64,000 nucleotides of DNA from Myceligenerans salitolerans (GCF_017349295.1 NZ_JAFMPK010000049.1:13437-77436), one strand, 5' to 3'. Positions 25,661 to 35,900 are shown, counted from the first letter of the stretch. Made by a program: numbers and translations. The notes: generated by a model not told the origin, from the sequence alone.

Positions 25661-26541
25661 GCACGACGACACTCGACGCGCCCGAAGCCAGGACGCCGTC
25701 CTCCACCGTGCCCGTGAAGAAGGTGACCTTCGGGCGCCTGCTGCACTCGGAGTGGATCAAGCTCTGGTCGCTGCGCTCCACCTGGTGGACGCTCGGCTCG
25801 ACGGTGGTGATCCTCGTCGGCTTCGGCTTCATGATGGCGATCATCGCGCAGCTGTTCACAGACCAGATGTCGGACATGTCGGCCGAGGAACAGGCCGCCA
25901 CGGGCGGAGAACAGCTCTTCACCGCCCCCATCGTGATCACCGGTGGCTACGAGTTCGCGGCCCTGGTGGTCGCGGTGCTCGGATCCATGCTGATCACCGG
26001 CGAGTACTCCACCGGGATGATCCGCTCGACCTTCACCGCCGCACCCCACCGGCTCGGCGCGTACTTCGCGAAGGCCACGGTGCTCGCCGGGGTGACGGCC
26101 GTGCTCATCGCGGTGTCGCTCGCCCTGGCCTGGCTCGTGACGTACCCGATCCTCGACTCCAACGGGATCACGGTCGACTGGGGCGACTCCGACCAGGTCC
26201 GCCAGCTGTACGGCACGGTCCTGTACACCGTGCTCGTGGCGCTCTTCGCGCTCGGGGTCGGCACGCTGATCCGGCACACGGCGGGAGCGATCTTCACGGT
26301 CGTGGCGATCTTCCTCGTGATCCCGATCGTCTTCGGCATCGCCACGTTCGCCGCGAGCCAGGTCTCGTGGGTCCTGGACGTGAACAAGTTCCTGCCGAGC
26401 ATCGCCGGCTCGGCGATCACCCCCGCGGCAGCCCAGACGCCCGAGGTCCTGGACCCGTGGGTCGGCGCCGGTGTCCTCGCGGCATACACCGCGGCCGTGC
26501 TGATCGCCGGAGCGATCTCGCTCAAGACGCGCGACGCCTGA
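25657..26541 (+). CDS. ABC-2 type transporter permease
   Basis: Membrane subunit of 294 residues with six predicted helices; the first contains TLGSTVVILVGFGFMMAII. The motif ITGEYSTGMIRSTFTAAPHR is typical of ABC-2 permeases. It is coupled to the ATPase gene by a 4-base overlap and ends at a strong hairpin. Confidence 0.93.
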   Translation: MSTTTLDAPEARTPSSTVPVKKVTFGRLLHSEWIKLWSLRSTWWTLGSTVVILVGFGFMMAIIAQLFTDQMSDMSAEEQAATGGEQLFTAPIVITGGYEFAALVVAVLGSMLITGEYSTGMIRSTFTAAPHRLGAYFAKATVLAGVTAVLIAVSLALAWLVTYPILDSNGITVDWGDSDQVRQLYGTVLYTVLVALFALGVGTLIRHTAGAIFTVVAIFLVIPIVFGIATFAASQVSWVLDVNKFLPSIAGSAITPAAAQTPEVLDPWVGAGVLAAYTAAVLIAGAISLKTRDA

Positions 26542-26559
26542 GCGAACACCCTTCGGGGA

Positions 26560-26604
26560 ACGACGGCGGCGTGGATCCGGGTCCCGGATCCACGCCGCCG
26601 TCGT
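26560..26604. terminator. 22-base-pair hairpin between permease and RND genes
   Basis: Arms 26560-26581 and 26583-26604 are exact complements with one base between them, giving a tight hairpin between convergent genes. Confidence 0.8.
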
Positions 26605-26617
26605 CGTCCCACCGTCG

Positions 26618-29600
26618 CTACCGCGCCCCGGAGGTCGCCGGCTCGGCGGCAGCCGCCCGGCGGGCCTCGATCTCCGCCCTCGCGGCGTTGCGGCGGCGCC
26701 GCGCGTCGCGCTTGTCGGCCCGCCGGAGCTTGCCGCGCTCGATGAGCGAGTAGAGCACCGGCACGATGAGCAGCGTGAGCAGCGTCGAGGAGACGAGCCC
26801 GCCGATCACCACGAGAGCCAGCGGCTGCGCGATGAACGCTCCGCCGCCCGTGAGCCCCAGCGCCATCGGCGTCAAGGCGAACACCGTGGCGAGCGCCGTC
26901 ATGACGATCGGCCGCAGGCGCTGACGGGCGCCCTCGCGCACGGCCTCGTCGAGGCCCATGCCCCGCTGCCGGTACTGGTTGATCAGGTCGATGAGCACGA
27001 TCGCGTTCGAGACGACGATCCCGACGAGCATCAGCACGCCGATCAGCGCCGGCACTCCCAGCGGCGTGTTGCTGAGCAGCAACGCACCCAGGGCACCCGT
27101 CGCCGCGAACGGCACCGACACCAGCAGGATCAGCGGCTGGACGAGCGACCCGAACGTCGCGACCATCACCACGTAGACGATGAAGATGGCCGCGATCAGC
27201 GCCAGTCCGAGATCGTTGAACGCGTCGGCCTGCTCGGTCGCGACACCGCCCACCTCGACGCTCGCACCCGCCGGCAGGTCCAGGTCGGCGATGCGCTCGT
27301 TGAGCGCGGTGGTCAGCACGTTGAGGTCCTGCCCCGCGGGCGTGACCGCCACGGTGGCCGTCCGCTCGCCGTCGGTACGGGTGAGGGTGGTCGGAACGTC
27401 CTCCACCACCACCTCCGCCAGATCGGTGAGCTCCACCGCGCCGGTCGCCGTGGGGATCTCCAGGTTCTCGAGCTCGGCGCGCGTGGCAGGCGCCTCGCCG
27501 GTGGACACGATCACGTCGAGGGTGCGCTCGTCGATGTCCACGCTGCCGAGCTCCTGCTCCGGCGTCATCGCGGCGGACACGATGCCGGACACCGCCGACT
27601 CGCTCAGGCCGGCCTCCGCCGCCTTCTCGCGGTCCACCTCCACCTGCACGATCTGCTGCGGGGCGGCCAGGTTGTTCGACACCTCGGCTGCGTCCTCGAC
27701 GCCCGTGACGGCGTCCTCCACCTCGGCGGCCGCCTCGGCGAGCGTCTCCGAGTCGAGCGCGCTCACGACGAGGTCCACGGTGGAGCCACCGAAGCCGCTG
27801 TCCTGGGTGGCGACCGAGACCTCGGAGGTCACGCCCGTCGCGAGCGGCTCGACGGCGTCCCGTACCTCGTCCGCGACGGCCGTGCCGTCCGCCTCCTCGT
27901 CCAGCGTGATGGAGTAGGACGCCGAGTCACCGCCGCCGCCCATGAAGGCGGCCTGCTCGGCGCCGCCGGAGCCCACGGTGGTCTGCACGGTCTCGACGCC
28001 GTCGACCCCGGCCAGCACGTCCTCGGTCTCCCGCGCCGCGTCGTCCTGCGCGTCGAACGACGTGCCCGGCCGGAAGTCCTGCGTGACGGTGAGGGTGTTC
28101 TGCCCGCTGTCGCCGATGAAGTTGACCTGCAGCCGCGGCACCATGGCGAGCGTCCCGCCGAGCACCGCCACGGCGAGGAACAGGCTCACGACCGGGCGTC
28201 GGAGCGCCGCCCCCAGCGTGGGCACGTAGGCCCGCTGCCACAGGCCGCGGCGCTCCTTGGCCTCGGCCGCCTCACGCTCGGCGTTGCGCGCCGCCTCACG
28301 CTCCTCGTCCGTCGTGCCCGCCACCTGGGGCGCCTTGACGAACCAGTACGCCAGTACCGGCACGATGGTGAGCGCGACGATCAAGGAGGCGCCCATCGCG
28401 ATCGCCACGGTCAGGGCGAACGGCCGGAACAGCTCCCCGGTCATGCCACCCACCAGAGCGATCGGCGCGAACACGGCCACGGTGCAGATCGTCGACGCGG
28501 CGATGGCACCGCCCACCTCGCGAACCGCTCCGAAGATCGCCGGCAGCTTCTCCTCGCCGTACGACAGATGCCGCTTGATGTTCTCGATGACCACGATCGC
28601 GTCGTCGACCACCCGCCCGATGGAGATCGTCAACGCGCCGAGGGTGAGGATGTTGAGCGTGTAGCCGGTGATGTTCATGATGATGAACGTCGCCGCGAGG
28701 GAGAGCGGGATCGAGATCGCCGACACCAGGGTGGACCGCAACGACGCGAGGAACACGAGGATCACGAGCACGGCGAAGAGCAGACCGAGCCCGCCCTCCG
28801 TGGACAGCCCCTCGATCGACTCCTCGATGAACGGTGCCTGGTCGAACACGACACCGACCGTGACGTCGCGTGCCTCCAGGGTGCCGGAGAGGTCGTCGAG
28901 CGCACTCTGCACGGCGTGCGAGACCTCGACCGTGTTGCCGTCCGGCGTCTTGGTGATCGCGATGCCGAGCGACGGTTCGCCGTCGAGACGCGAGGCGGAG
29001 GTGACGGGAACGGGCTCTCGCTTCACCGTCGCCACGTCGCCGAGGGCGACGGGCTCGGGCGGTGCCGTCTGCGCCGGCAGTCCCGTGCCCGACGACGGAT
29101 CCTGGGTGACGGTGCCACCGGGAGTGGCGCCCGCTCCCGTGTCGGCGCTCCCAGCCCCGGTGCCGGCGGCACCGGCGCCCGCGGCACCCGCGTCGGTACC
29201 GGCACCCGTTCCGGCACCGGTCCCGGCTCCGGCTCCGGCTTCGCCCTGGCCGGCCCCGGCGGCGGGGATGAGCGGAAGCTGCCGCAGCTCCTTGATGTCG
29301 TCCAGGCTCGTGCCCAGCTCGACCGACCATGTCCGGTTCCCCTCGGTGAGGGTGCCACCCGGCATGACGACGCCGTTGTCCTGCAGGAGCGTGGAGAGCT
29401 GGTCCGCGGTGAGGCCGGCCTCCGCGAGGTCGTCGTCGTCCGGTGTGATGACGATCCGGTCCTCGCGGACACCGCTGACCTCGACGCCGCGGACGTCGTC
29501 GAGCTTCTCCAGCTCGGGGACGATCGCGGTCTCCACCGTGTCGGCGAGCGCGTCGTCCGACTCGTCACCGGCGACGGCGAGCTGGACCACCGGAAGATCG

Positions 29601-30013
29601 TCGAAGGAACCGGCGATGACCTGCGGATCGACGTCCTCGGGCAGCGCCTGCCCGAGCCTGGTGATCGAGGCCTCGAGGCGCTGCGTGACGCGCTCGATGT
29701 CGGTGCCGTAGGTGAACTCGACGGTGGTCATCGACAGGCCTGTGGAGATGTCGGAGGTCACCGACTCGACCCCGTCGATCGTCTGCACGGCCGACTCGAC
29801 CGGTTCGGTGACGCGCTCCTCGATGACGGACGGGGACGATCCGGGGTACGGCGCGACCACGATTCCCATGGGCAGCTGGAGCGACGGGATCAGTTCTTGT
29901 TTGAGCTGGCCCATGCTCAGCACGCCCATGACGGCTACCGCGACCGTCGTCAGGGCGACGACGGCGCGATGCGCCAAGGACAGGCGGGCAAGACGGAACA
30001 CGATTGCCTCCAC
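26618..30013 (-). CDS. RND-superfamily efflux permease (HAE1/AcrB-like)
   Basis: Large membrane transporter of 1131 residues, two repeats of six helices each with extracytoplasmic porter domains. Helix 4-type charged residues are seen in GALTISIGRVVDDAIVVIEN, and the second-repeat counterpart is IGVLMLVGIVVSNAIVLID. An Ala/Gly/Thr-rich insertion with GAGT-like repeats occupies about residues 247-300 in the first porter loop. No membrane-fusion protein is present, as usual in Gram-positives. Starts at GTG 30013. Upstream TTGCA-type palindromes suggest regulated expression. Confidence 0.93.
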   Translation of the reverse strand: MEAIVFRLARLSLAHRAVVALTTVAVAVMGVLSMGQLKQELIPSLQLPMGIVVAPYPGSSPSVIEERVTEPVESAVQTIDGVESVTSDISTGLSMTTVEFTYGTDIERVTQRLEASITRLGQALPEDVDPQVIAGSFDDLPVVQLAVAGDESDDALADTVETAIVPELEKLDDVRGVEVSGVREDRIVITPDDDDLAEAGLTADQLSTLLQDNGVVMPGGTLTEGNRTWSVELGTSLDDIKELRQLPLIPAAGAGQGEAGAGAGTGAGTGAGTDAGAAGAGAAGTGAGSADTGAGATPGGTVTQDPSSGTGLPAQTAPPEPVALGDVATVKREPVPVTSASRLDGEPSLGIAITKTPDGNTVEVSHAVQSALDDLSGTLEARDVTVGVVFDQAPFIEESIEGLSTEGGLGLLFAVLVILVFLASLRSTLVSAISIPLSLAATFIIMNITGYTLNILTLGALTISIGRVVDDAIVVIENIKRHLSYGEEKLPAIFGAVREVGGAIAASTICTVAVFAPIALVGGMTGELFRPFALTVAIAMGASLIVALTIVPVLAYWFVKAPQVAGTTDEEREAARNAEREAAEAKERRGLWQRAYVPTLGAALRRPVVSLFLAVAVLGGTLAMVPRLQVNFIGDSGQNTLTVTQDFRPGTSFDAQDDAARETEDVLAGVDGVETVQTTVGSGGAEQAAFMGGGGDSASYSITLDEEADGTAVADEVRDAVEPLATGVTSEVSVATQDSGFGGSTVDLVVSALDSETLAEAAAEVEDAVTGVEDAAEVSNNLAAPQQIVQVEVDREKAAEAGLSESAVSGIVSAAMTPEQELGSVDIDERTLDVIVSTGEAPATRAELENLEIPTATGAVELTDLAEVVVEDVPTTLTRTDGERTATVAVTPAGQDLNVLTTALNERIADLDLPAGASVEVGGVATEQADAFNDLGLALIAAIFIVYVVMVATFGSLVQPLILLVSVPFAATGALGALLLSNTPLGVPALIGVLMLVGIVVSNAIVLIDLINQYRQRGMGLDEAVREGARQRLRPIVMTALATVFALTPMALGLTGGGAFIAQPLALVVIGGLVSSTLLTLLIVPVLYSLIERGKLRRADKRDARRRRNAARAEIEARRAAAAEPATSGAR

Positions 30014-30314
30014 GAACGGGCGGGACTTCTGGGGACAGCCTCACGACTCCGTCGTCGTGGTGCATCCGGTCCAACGAGAGTCACGCCGACCGGAGTTCCC
30101 ACTCTACGAGGTGATTTTGCAGTCGCTGCAACTTTGTGCCGCGGCTCTGGTACCGGTGCCGCTCACCTCCCCACAACCGCACCCACGCGGCTCGGCGCCA
30201 CGCGACTCATTGCAGAACCATGTTTGCAAAGAGATGCTTGCAAAGCTCCGTTTGCATCTGTACGGTGGTGCCAACGGCACGGATCAGCCCGGCCCCGATC
30301 CCAGGGAGATCACC
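30014..30314. promoter_or_regulatory. Divergent control region with TTGCA-type motifs
   Basis: Between the leftward RND pump and a rightward small gene. It holds the perfect inverted repeat TTGCAG-TCG-CTGCAA (30117-30131) and, further right, four TTGCA direct repeats spaced exactly 14 bases apart. A plausible rightward promoter is TTGCAA (30238-30243), a 17-base spacer, then TACGGT (30261-30266). No gene is seen in this gap. Confidence 0.65.
30210..30256. repeat. Four TTGCA direct repeats at 14-base spacing
   Basis: TTGCA begins at 30210, 30224, 30238 and 30252, an exact 14-base periodicity. Copies two and three extend to TTGCAAAG. The third coincides with a candidate -35 element, so a bound regulator would block or guide RNA polymerase. 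Confidence 0.7.
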
Positions 30315-30557
30315 ATGAGCACGCTCGACGCCACCTTCACCGCCACGTTCACCCGCCCCGCACGCCACGGCCAGGACGCCCGCGCCCTCGCCACCGCGCC
30401 GTCGGGTGCCCGCGAGGGCGAGCGGGAGCACCGTGCGAGCCGCGGCGAACGGCGCCGGCAGGACAGCGCCCGGCACGCGCGCGACATCCGCCGCAAGGAC
30501 CAGCTCGAGCGCGCTCGCGACAACGCGGCTGCCCGCCACCCGCTGTCCCTGCGGTGA
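30315..30557 (+). CDS. Small basic protein of unknown function
   Basis: Predicted 80-residue protein with a GGGAGA ribosome site. The N-terminal part is STLDATFTATFTRPA; the rest is highly charged and arginine-rich (RASRGERRRQDSARHARDI), likely helical. It is unrecognised. It follows the iterated TTGCA control region and precedes an ArsR-type regulator gene by about 200 bases. Confidence 0.55.
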   Translation: MSTLDATFTATFTRPARHGQDARALATAPSGAREGEREHRASRGERRRQDSARHARDIRRKDQLERARDNAAARHPLSLR

Positions 30558-30761
30558 ACCCCTCCACCCGTACCGCGCCTCACGCGAGCCGTGCGGCAGG
30601 GCAGCACGGTCGTGCCGCCGTCGTGGCGCGGTCGTGGCGGCCTCGTGCCGCCGTCGTGGCGGCGCGCGGTGGCAGCGTGGCGCGGTCGCGGCGGCGAGGT
30701 CGACTGACGACGGGTCCGCGGATGCACGGCGCAGCGGCACGCAGGAAGTAACGTCAGGTCC

Positions 30762-31403
30762 ATGACCGGAGCGAACGAGCAGAGCGCCCCCACCGACGTG
30801 CCCGACCCTTCCGGGCCTCCCGCACAGCTCGGTCCCGCCGCGCTCCGCGCGCTCTCCCATCCGCTGCGCCTGAGGATCCTGGACCTGCTCTCCACCCGGG
30901 GAGCGCTCACGGCGAGCAAGCTCGGTGAGATCGTCGGGGAGTCGAGCGGATCGACCAGCTATCACCTCCGTCAGCTCGAGAAGCACGGTCTCGTACGCGA
31001 GGTGGAGGGCAAGGGCACCGCCAGGGAGCGCTGGTGGGAACGCACTCCGGGCGGTTTCACGATCTCCATGTCGGACCAGGAGTCCCCGGCGGTCCGCGCC
31101 ACCGCCGAGGCCGTCAACCTGGAGTTCATGCGGCTGAGGAGCGAACGGACACTGGCCTTCATCAGCCGCGCCAACGACGCCGACGACGTGGTGACCGCCA
31201 CCTGGCTGCCGTCGACCACCTTCGTGACCGCTCACCTGTGGGCCACGCCGGAACAGATGGCCGGCGTCGTCGCGGCCTGGAACAGGTTCACGACGGAGCA
31301 CATCGACCCGCTGCGGGGCCAGGAGGGCGAGCCCGGCGCCGTTCCCGTCGAGATCCACTTCGACGCCTTCCCCGTCATCGACCGGCACGGCGACCCTCTC
31401 TGA
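30762..31403 (+). CDS. ArsR/helix-turn-helix transcriptional regulator
   Basis: Protein of 213 residues. The N-terminal winged helix (about 25-95) reads LRALSHPLRLRILDLLS then SSGSTSYHLRQLEKHGLV and a beta wing with GKGTARERWWERT. The remaining 115 residues form a helical effector or dimerisation domain. No metal-binding cysteines are seen, so a drug or metabolite sensor is likelier than a metal sensor. It is the natural candidate to bind the upstream TTGCA repeats and control the RND pump. Confidence 0.88.
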   Translation: MTGANEQSAPTDVPDPSGPPAQLGPAALRALSHPLRLRILDLLSTRGALTASKLGEIVGESSGSTSYHLRQLEKHGLVREVEGKGTARERWWERTPGGFTISMSDQESPAVRATAEAVNLEFMRLRSERTLAFISRANDADDVVTATWLPSTTFVTAHLWATPEQMAGVVAAWNRFTTEHIDPLRGQEGEPGAVPVEIHFDAFPVIDRHGDPL

Positions 31404-31530
31404 CGCCCCGCCGCGGAAGGCCGTCGGAACGGCTCCGGGCAGACCGCTCCTCTTCTCTCTGCCCTCGGCAGATCTGCCGCAGGCCGAAGAGGCTTCCCGC
31501 CGCCCGGCCGCGTCGGACACCGTGACGGGT

Positions 31531-32133
31531 ATGAGCGACAACCAGACCATTCCACTCGACGACCATCTCGCCGCCCGCCTGTTGCACCAGCGGATCGTGG
31601 TGATCGGACACGAGATCGACGATGCCCTGGCGAACCGCGTGACCGCGCAGCTCCTGCTGCTGTCGGCCGAGGACCAGGACGCCGACATCGCGCTCTACAT
31701 CAACTCACCCGGTGGCTCCGTCACCGCCGGCATGGGTGTGTACGACACGATGCAACTCCTTCCGAACGACATCGCCACCGTGGCGCTCGGTTTCGCCGGC
31801 TCGATGGCGCAGGTGCTCCTCACCTCCGGCAGCGCGGGCAAGCGGTACGCGCTCCCGCACACGCGGATCATGATGCACCAGCCGCTCGGGGGGATCGGCG
31901 GAACCGTGTCCGACGTCATGACGCAGGCCGAGAACCTCAAGCACACCAAACAGGTCGTGACCCAGATCCTCGCCGATCACACGGGCCAGTCACCCGAGAC
32001 GATCGCCGCCGACTCCGACCGGGACCGCTGGTTCACCGCCGAACAGGCACGGGCCTACGGGATCGTGGACAAGGTCGTGGACCACGTCGGCGACGTCCGC
32101 CCGACGGGCCACGGCCGACGAGCAGGGCTCTGA
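31531..32133 (+). CDS. clpP: ATP-dependent Clp protease proteolytic subunit
   Basis: Serine peptidase of 200 residues assembling into tetradecamers with Clp ATPases. Catalytic serine in LGFAGSMAQVLL, histidine in TRIMMHQPLGG, aspartate in ADSDRDRWFTAEQA; the oxyanion region is YINSPGGSVTAG. A Gly replaces the usual Ala before the serine. An in-frame GTG at 31522 is the alternative start. A ClgR-like regulator lies just beyond, convergent, consistent with Clp regulation. It is a lone paralog here, not the usual clpP1P2 pair. Confidence 0.94.
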   Translation: MSDNQTIPLDDHLAARLLHQRIVVIGHEIDDALANRVTAQLLLLSAEDQDADIALYINSPGGSVTAGMGVYDTMQLLPNDIATVALGFAGSMAQVLLTSGSAGKRYALPHTRIMMHQPLGGIGGTVSDVMTQAENLKHTKQVVTQILADHTGQSPETIAADSDRDRWFTAEQARAYGIVDKVVDHVGDVRPTGHGRRAGL

Positions 32134-32245
32134 CCCGGCACTCCGGTCGACGGGAGAGCACTCCGCGGGCACCGGCCACCCCGCACGGCGCCGAACCCGC
32201 CGTGCGGTCGGCGTGTTCGCCCGCCGGCCGCCCGGAGAGCACAGC

Positions 32246-32288
32246 GTCCGTGAGCGGCCTCGGCCACGTCCGTGAGCGGTCTCGGCCA
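32246..32288. repeat. Two tandem 21-base repeats
   Basis: GTCCGTGAGCGGYCTCGGCCA occurs at 32246-32266 and 32268-32288, differing at one base, in the 236-base gap between clpP and the ClgR-like gene. A complementary GGCCGAG follows. Otherwise nothing is seen in this gap. Confidence 0.6.
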
Positions 32289-32369
32289 TCGGACCCGTCC
32301 GGTGGCCGAGAGCGCTCGACGGGTCCCCGAGGAGAAGGCGGCCGTCGCGAGGCTGTTCCCCCGCACCGG

Positions 32370-32843
32370 CTACGCGGCGAGCAGTACGGCGTCCGACGCC
32401 GAGCCGGTACCGCGGGCCGTGCGGCGGCCCGGGAGACGGGAGAGGCCCTCGGTCCCGTCTCGCTCGGGGACGGCGAACCCGGCCCGGCCACGCCTCGCCC
32501 CGGAGGACAGCACACGGAGGCGATCCTCCCGCTCATTCCGAGCCGTCGCGAGGGCGAGGTCCGCCCATGCCCGCTCGACGAGGTCGGCCAGCCTCATCCC
32601 GAGCGCCGCGCACACCGCGGCCAGCACCTCGGACGACGCCTCCTTGCGCCCACGCTCCACCTCCGACAGGTAGGCGGTCGAGACCCTGGCCTCGTCGGCG
32701 ACGTCGGACAGCGTACGGCGCTGCGCCGTCCGCGCACGCCGCAAGATCCTGCCCACGAGGTCCCGGAGAAGCGGTTCCGGTGCCATACCGAACCCGGCCG
32801 GTTCACCCGGCCGAGTGATCTGTCGCGCTGGCTGTGTCGTCAC
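32370..32843 (-). CDS. ClgR-like XRE-family regulator with C-terminal LAA
   Basis: DNA-binding protein of 157 residues from a GTG at 32843 preceded by GGGAGGGCGG. The helix-turn-helix (about residues 27-85) contains TLSDVADEARVSTAYLSEVE followed by RGRKEASSEVLAAVCAALG, the pattern of ClgR, activator of clp genes in actinobacteria. The protein ends SDAVLLAA, a small hydrophobic tail resembling the ssrA degron; ClgR is known to be degraded by Clp through terminal alanines. Its position beside clpP fits a feedback loop. Confidence 0.85.
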   Translation of the reverse strand: MTTQPARQITRPGEPAGFGMAPEPLLRDLVGRILRRARTAQRRTLSDVADEARVSTAYLSEVERGRKEASSEVLAAVCAALGMRLADLVERAWADLALATARNEREDRLRVLSSGARRGRAGFAVPERDGTEGLSRLPGRRTARGTGSASDAVLLAA

Positions 32844-32924
32844 GATGCCCTACCGCCCTCCCGTCGACTGCCACCACGGTAGCCCGGGACACTGACACGC
32901 AACCAGGACCTGCCTCCACGGACG

Positions 32925-32951
32925 GAGGCCATACGCCACAGGCGTAATCCT
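32925..32951 (-). terminator. Hairpin downstream of the SARP gene
   Basis: Inner arms TACGCC (32932-32937) and GGCGTA (32941-32946) around ACA are extended by GGAGG and CCTCC. It lies just after the SARP stop in its transcription direction and marks the left edge of the biosynthetic cluster. Confidence 0.5.
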
Positions 32952-32983
32952 CCGCCACCGCCCCGGGCCGGCCGGCCACCACC

Positions 32984-35900
32984 TCACGCCGTGTGCGCGA
33001 CGAAGTACCGGTCCAGGTCGTCCAGCAGCTCGGCGTCCTCACCCGTGGCCGGTACGCGCATGTCCCGGCGCGTCTGCTTCGCCTGCCGCCAGCACTCCTC
33101 CGCCGTGACCCGGTCGTCCAGGAGGATGGCGGCTCGCGCGAGCGTCTCGCAGGCACTCGCCACCATGGGCCAGTCCCCCAACTCGGTCGCCGCCGCCCGC
33201 GCGGCCGCGGAGTCCGCCCGGGCCTCGTCCGTCCGGCCGCGGGCGAGCGACAGCCTGGCCCGTTCGAGCCGGACCCGCACCTCTCCCTCGATCCATCCCA
33301 CGCTGATGTTCCATCTCAGCCATCGCTCCAGCCGGGCCGATGCCCGCAGGTACTCACCGCGCTGCCGCTCCACCGTCGCCTGGCCGAGCTCACACACCTG
33401 CTGCTGCGCGGGGGTGTTCTGCCTGACCGCCAGGTGCAGCGCCTCCTGGAACAGGGATTCCGCCTCGTCCGTACGGTTGGACCGCAGCGCCAGCTGGCCC
33501 AGCTCGCACAGCAGGTGGCTGACCTTCGGCCAGAGCCCGAGATGGGTGGCCACGGCCATGGACCGGCGGTGCAGCTGCTCGGCGTCGTCCAGGTCGCCCG
33601 CGATCGTGCTCAGCGCGGCGAGACAGTCGGACGCGTGGATGACCCCCCACTGGTCGCCCAGGTCCAGGAACCCGGCGACGCTGCGCTCGGCGTCGTCGCG
33701 CGCCGTGTCGAAGGCGCCTCGGCGCAGGCGCTCCAGAGCTCTCGTGCTCAGCACCGCCGCCTCCCCCCACCGGTAGTCCAGCCGTCGGCACGTCGCCAGG
33801 GTCTGCTCGACCAGGTCCACGGTGCTCTCCCCCGCGGGCAGCACGACGGCGAGCAGCCCGCGGGCACGGAGCAGCCCCAACCCCGACCGGCTCTCGGGCC
33901 AGTGATCGAGGCGCAGCGCGTCGACGTCGCAGGGGATCCCGCGCAGTCTCCTCATCGCCGCCTCCCACGTCGCGGCCTCAAGAGCGAGCGACGGTTCGCC
34001 GTCACCCTCGCCACCGACCGCCAGGTCCAGCGCACGCCGCAGCCAGTCGGACCCTTCGTCGAGACGTCCGCGCTGCACCCAGTACCAGGCCATGCCCACG
34101 GCGATCCGGAGTCCCAGCAGCGGCTCACCAGCGGTCACGGCCCATTCGAGACTCTGCCGGATGTTGGCGGCGTCCAGATCCAGCCGCCGGAAGGCGTCCT
34201 CCTGCCCCGCGCCGCGCAACTGCTCGTCGATCCGCCGGACCTGCTGGGCGTAGAACCGCGCCAGGGAGTGCCGCGTGTCGGCGAGCTCCCGCGCGGTGAG
34301 CTTCTCGCGGCAGAACTGCCGCACCGGTTCCAGAACCGCGTAGCGACGCTGCGGGCCTGACACGGAGACGGCCACCAAGGACCGCGTCACCAGGCGGGAG
34401 ATCACGTTGACGACCTCGTCACCGGCGGGGTCGAGGGCCCGGCAGCACGCCAGGCCGGCGGCCGCCTCCCAGCTCCCGGCCTGCGTCGCGAGCCGCGCCA
34501 GGACCTCCCGTTCCCGCTCGGTCAGCATCCGCCAGCTCCACTCGACCGCGGCCCACATGCTGCGCTGCCGCACGGGCAGGTGGCTCAGCTCGATGTCGAG
34601 CAGCCACATCTCGTCGTCGAGCCAGCGGACCATCTCCTCGGCGGCGACCGTCCGCAGCCGGGGAGCGACGAGCTCGATCGCCAGCGGGATCCCGTTGAGC
34701 CGTCGGCAGATCTCCAGGAGCGCCTCCGGGCTGGCGGCGTGGGGGTCGAAGGTGGGATCGCCGTCCTGCGCCCGGTCCACGAGCAGCCGGACGGCCGGCC
34801 ATGCCAGCAGGTCGCTCTCCACCGCGTCGGGCATGGCAAGGGGAAGCACCGGGTGGACCAGCTCCCCGGGCACACCGAGCGGCTCCCGGCTGGTCGCGAG
34901 GATCCGGACCTCCGGGGTCTGCTCGGCAAGCACCCTCGCGAGCTCCGCGCACGCGTCCCGCACCTGTTCGCAGTTGTCCAGGATGAGGAGCACGCGGGAG
35001 TCGAACAGCGCACCCGCGAGCCAGTCGAGCGGCGGTGCACCACGCTGCGGCTCGCCCAGCCCGAGGATGCCCGCCACGTGAGCGACGATCCGCCGCACCG
35101 CGCTGCCGTCCGAGGCGTCGATGTGGGAGAGGTCCGCCAGCCACACGCCGTCCGGGTGGTCACGGACCGTCGTCCTGGACGCTTCCACCGCCAGCCGGGT
35201 CTTTCCCACACCCCCGGGACCGGTCAGCGTCACCAGCCTTCTGGTCCGCATCGCGGCGCGCACCCGGGGCGTCTCCGCATCGCGGCCCACCAGGGCGGTC
35301 ATGTGCCGGGGCAGGTTCGACCGCGCGGGCAGCCGCAGCGCTGACCCACGTGGCGACCGGCTCACACCGACGTCGGCTTCCTGACGCAGGATCGCCTCGT
35401 GCATCCGGGACATCTCGGCACCCGGCTCGAGACCCAGCTCGTCGCGCAGCCTCCGCGCCTGGTTCCGGAACAACTCCAGCGCCTCGGACTGCCGGCCACA
35501 GGCATGGAGCGCGCCCATCAGCGCAACAGTGATCCGCTCCCGCTCCGGATACTGGCTCACCAGCACGGGAGCCTCGGCAACCACTCGCTCGGCCGCGCCG
35601 GCCCCCAGCCAGGCGTCCAGCAGCTCCTCCGTGGCCTGGAGCCGCTGCGATTCCAGACGCAGGATCAGCGCGTCGTACCCGTTTCCCGCCCAGCGGTACC
35701 GGTGTTCGTAGGACCCGTCCCACAGCGCGAGCACGCCCTGGAGGGCACGCGCTCGCGCAGCGGCGTCGTCCTGGCCGTAGGCGTCTTCCATGAGCCGGTC
35801 GAAACGGTCCAGGTCGACGGTCCCCGGTTCGGCGTCCAGGACATATCCGCCGTGGTCACCGACGACGAGCTCCCCCGCCCCGGGTTCGGCCTCCGACAAC

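Noticed and set aside
24590-26541. ABC exporter as part of the biosynthetic cluster
   Set aside because: It lies about 6.4 kb left of the SARP gene and is separated by RND, ArsR and Clp genes with independent terminators.
30610-30661. GC-rich direct repeats (TCGTGCCGCCGTCGTGGCG twice) as a functional element
   Set aside because: Only two copies in a low-complexity GCC/GTC stretch between genes; no structure or conserved motif to support a role.
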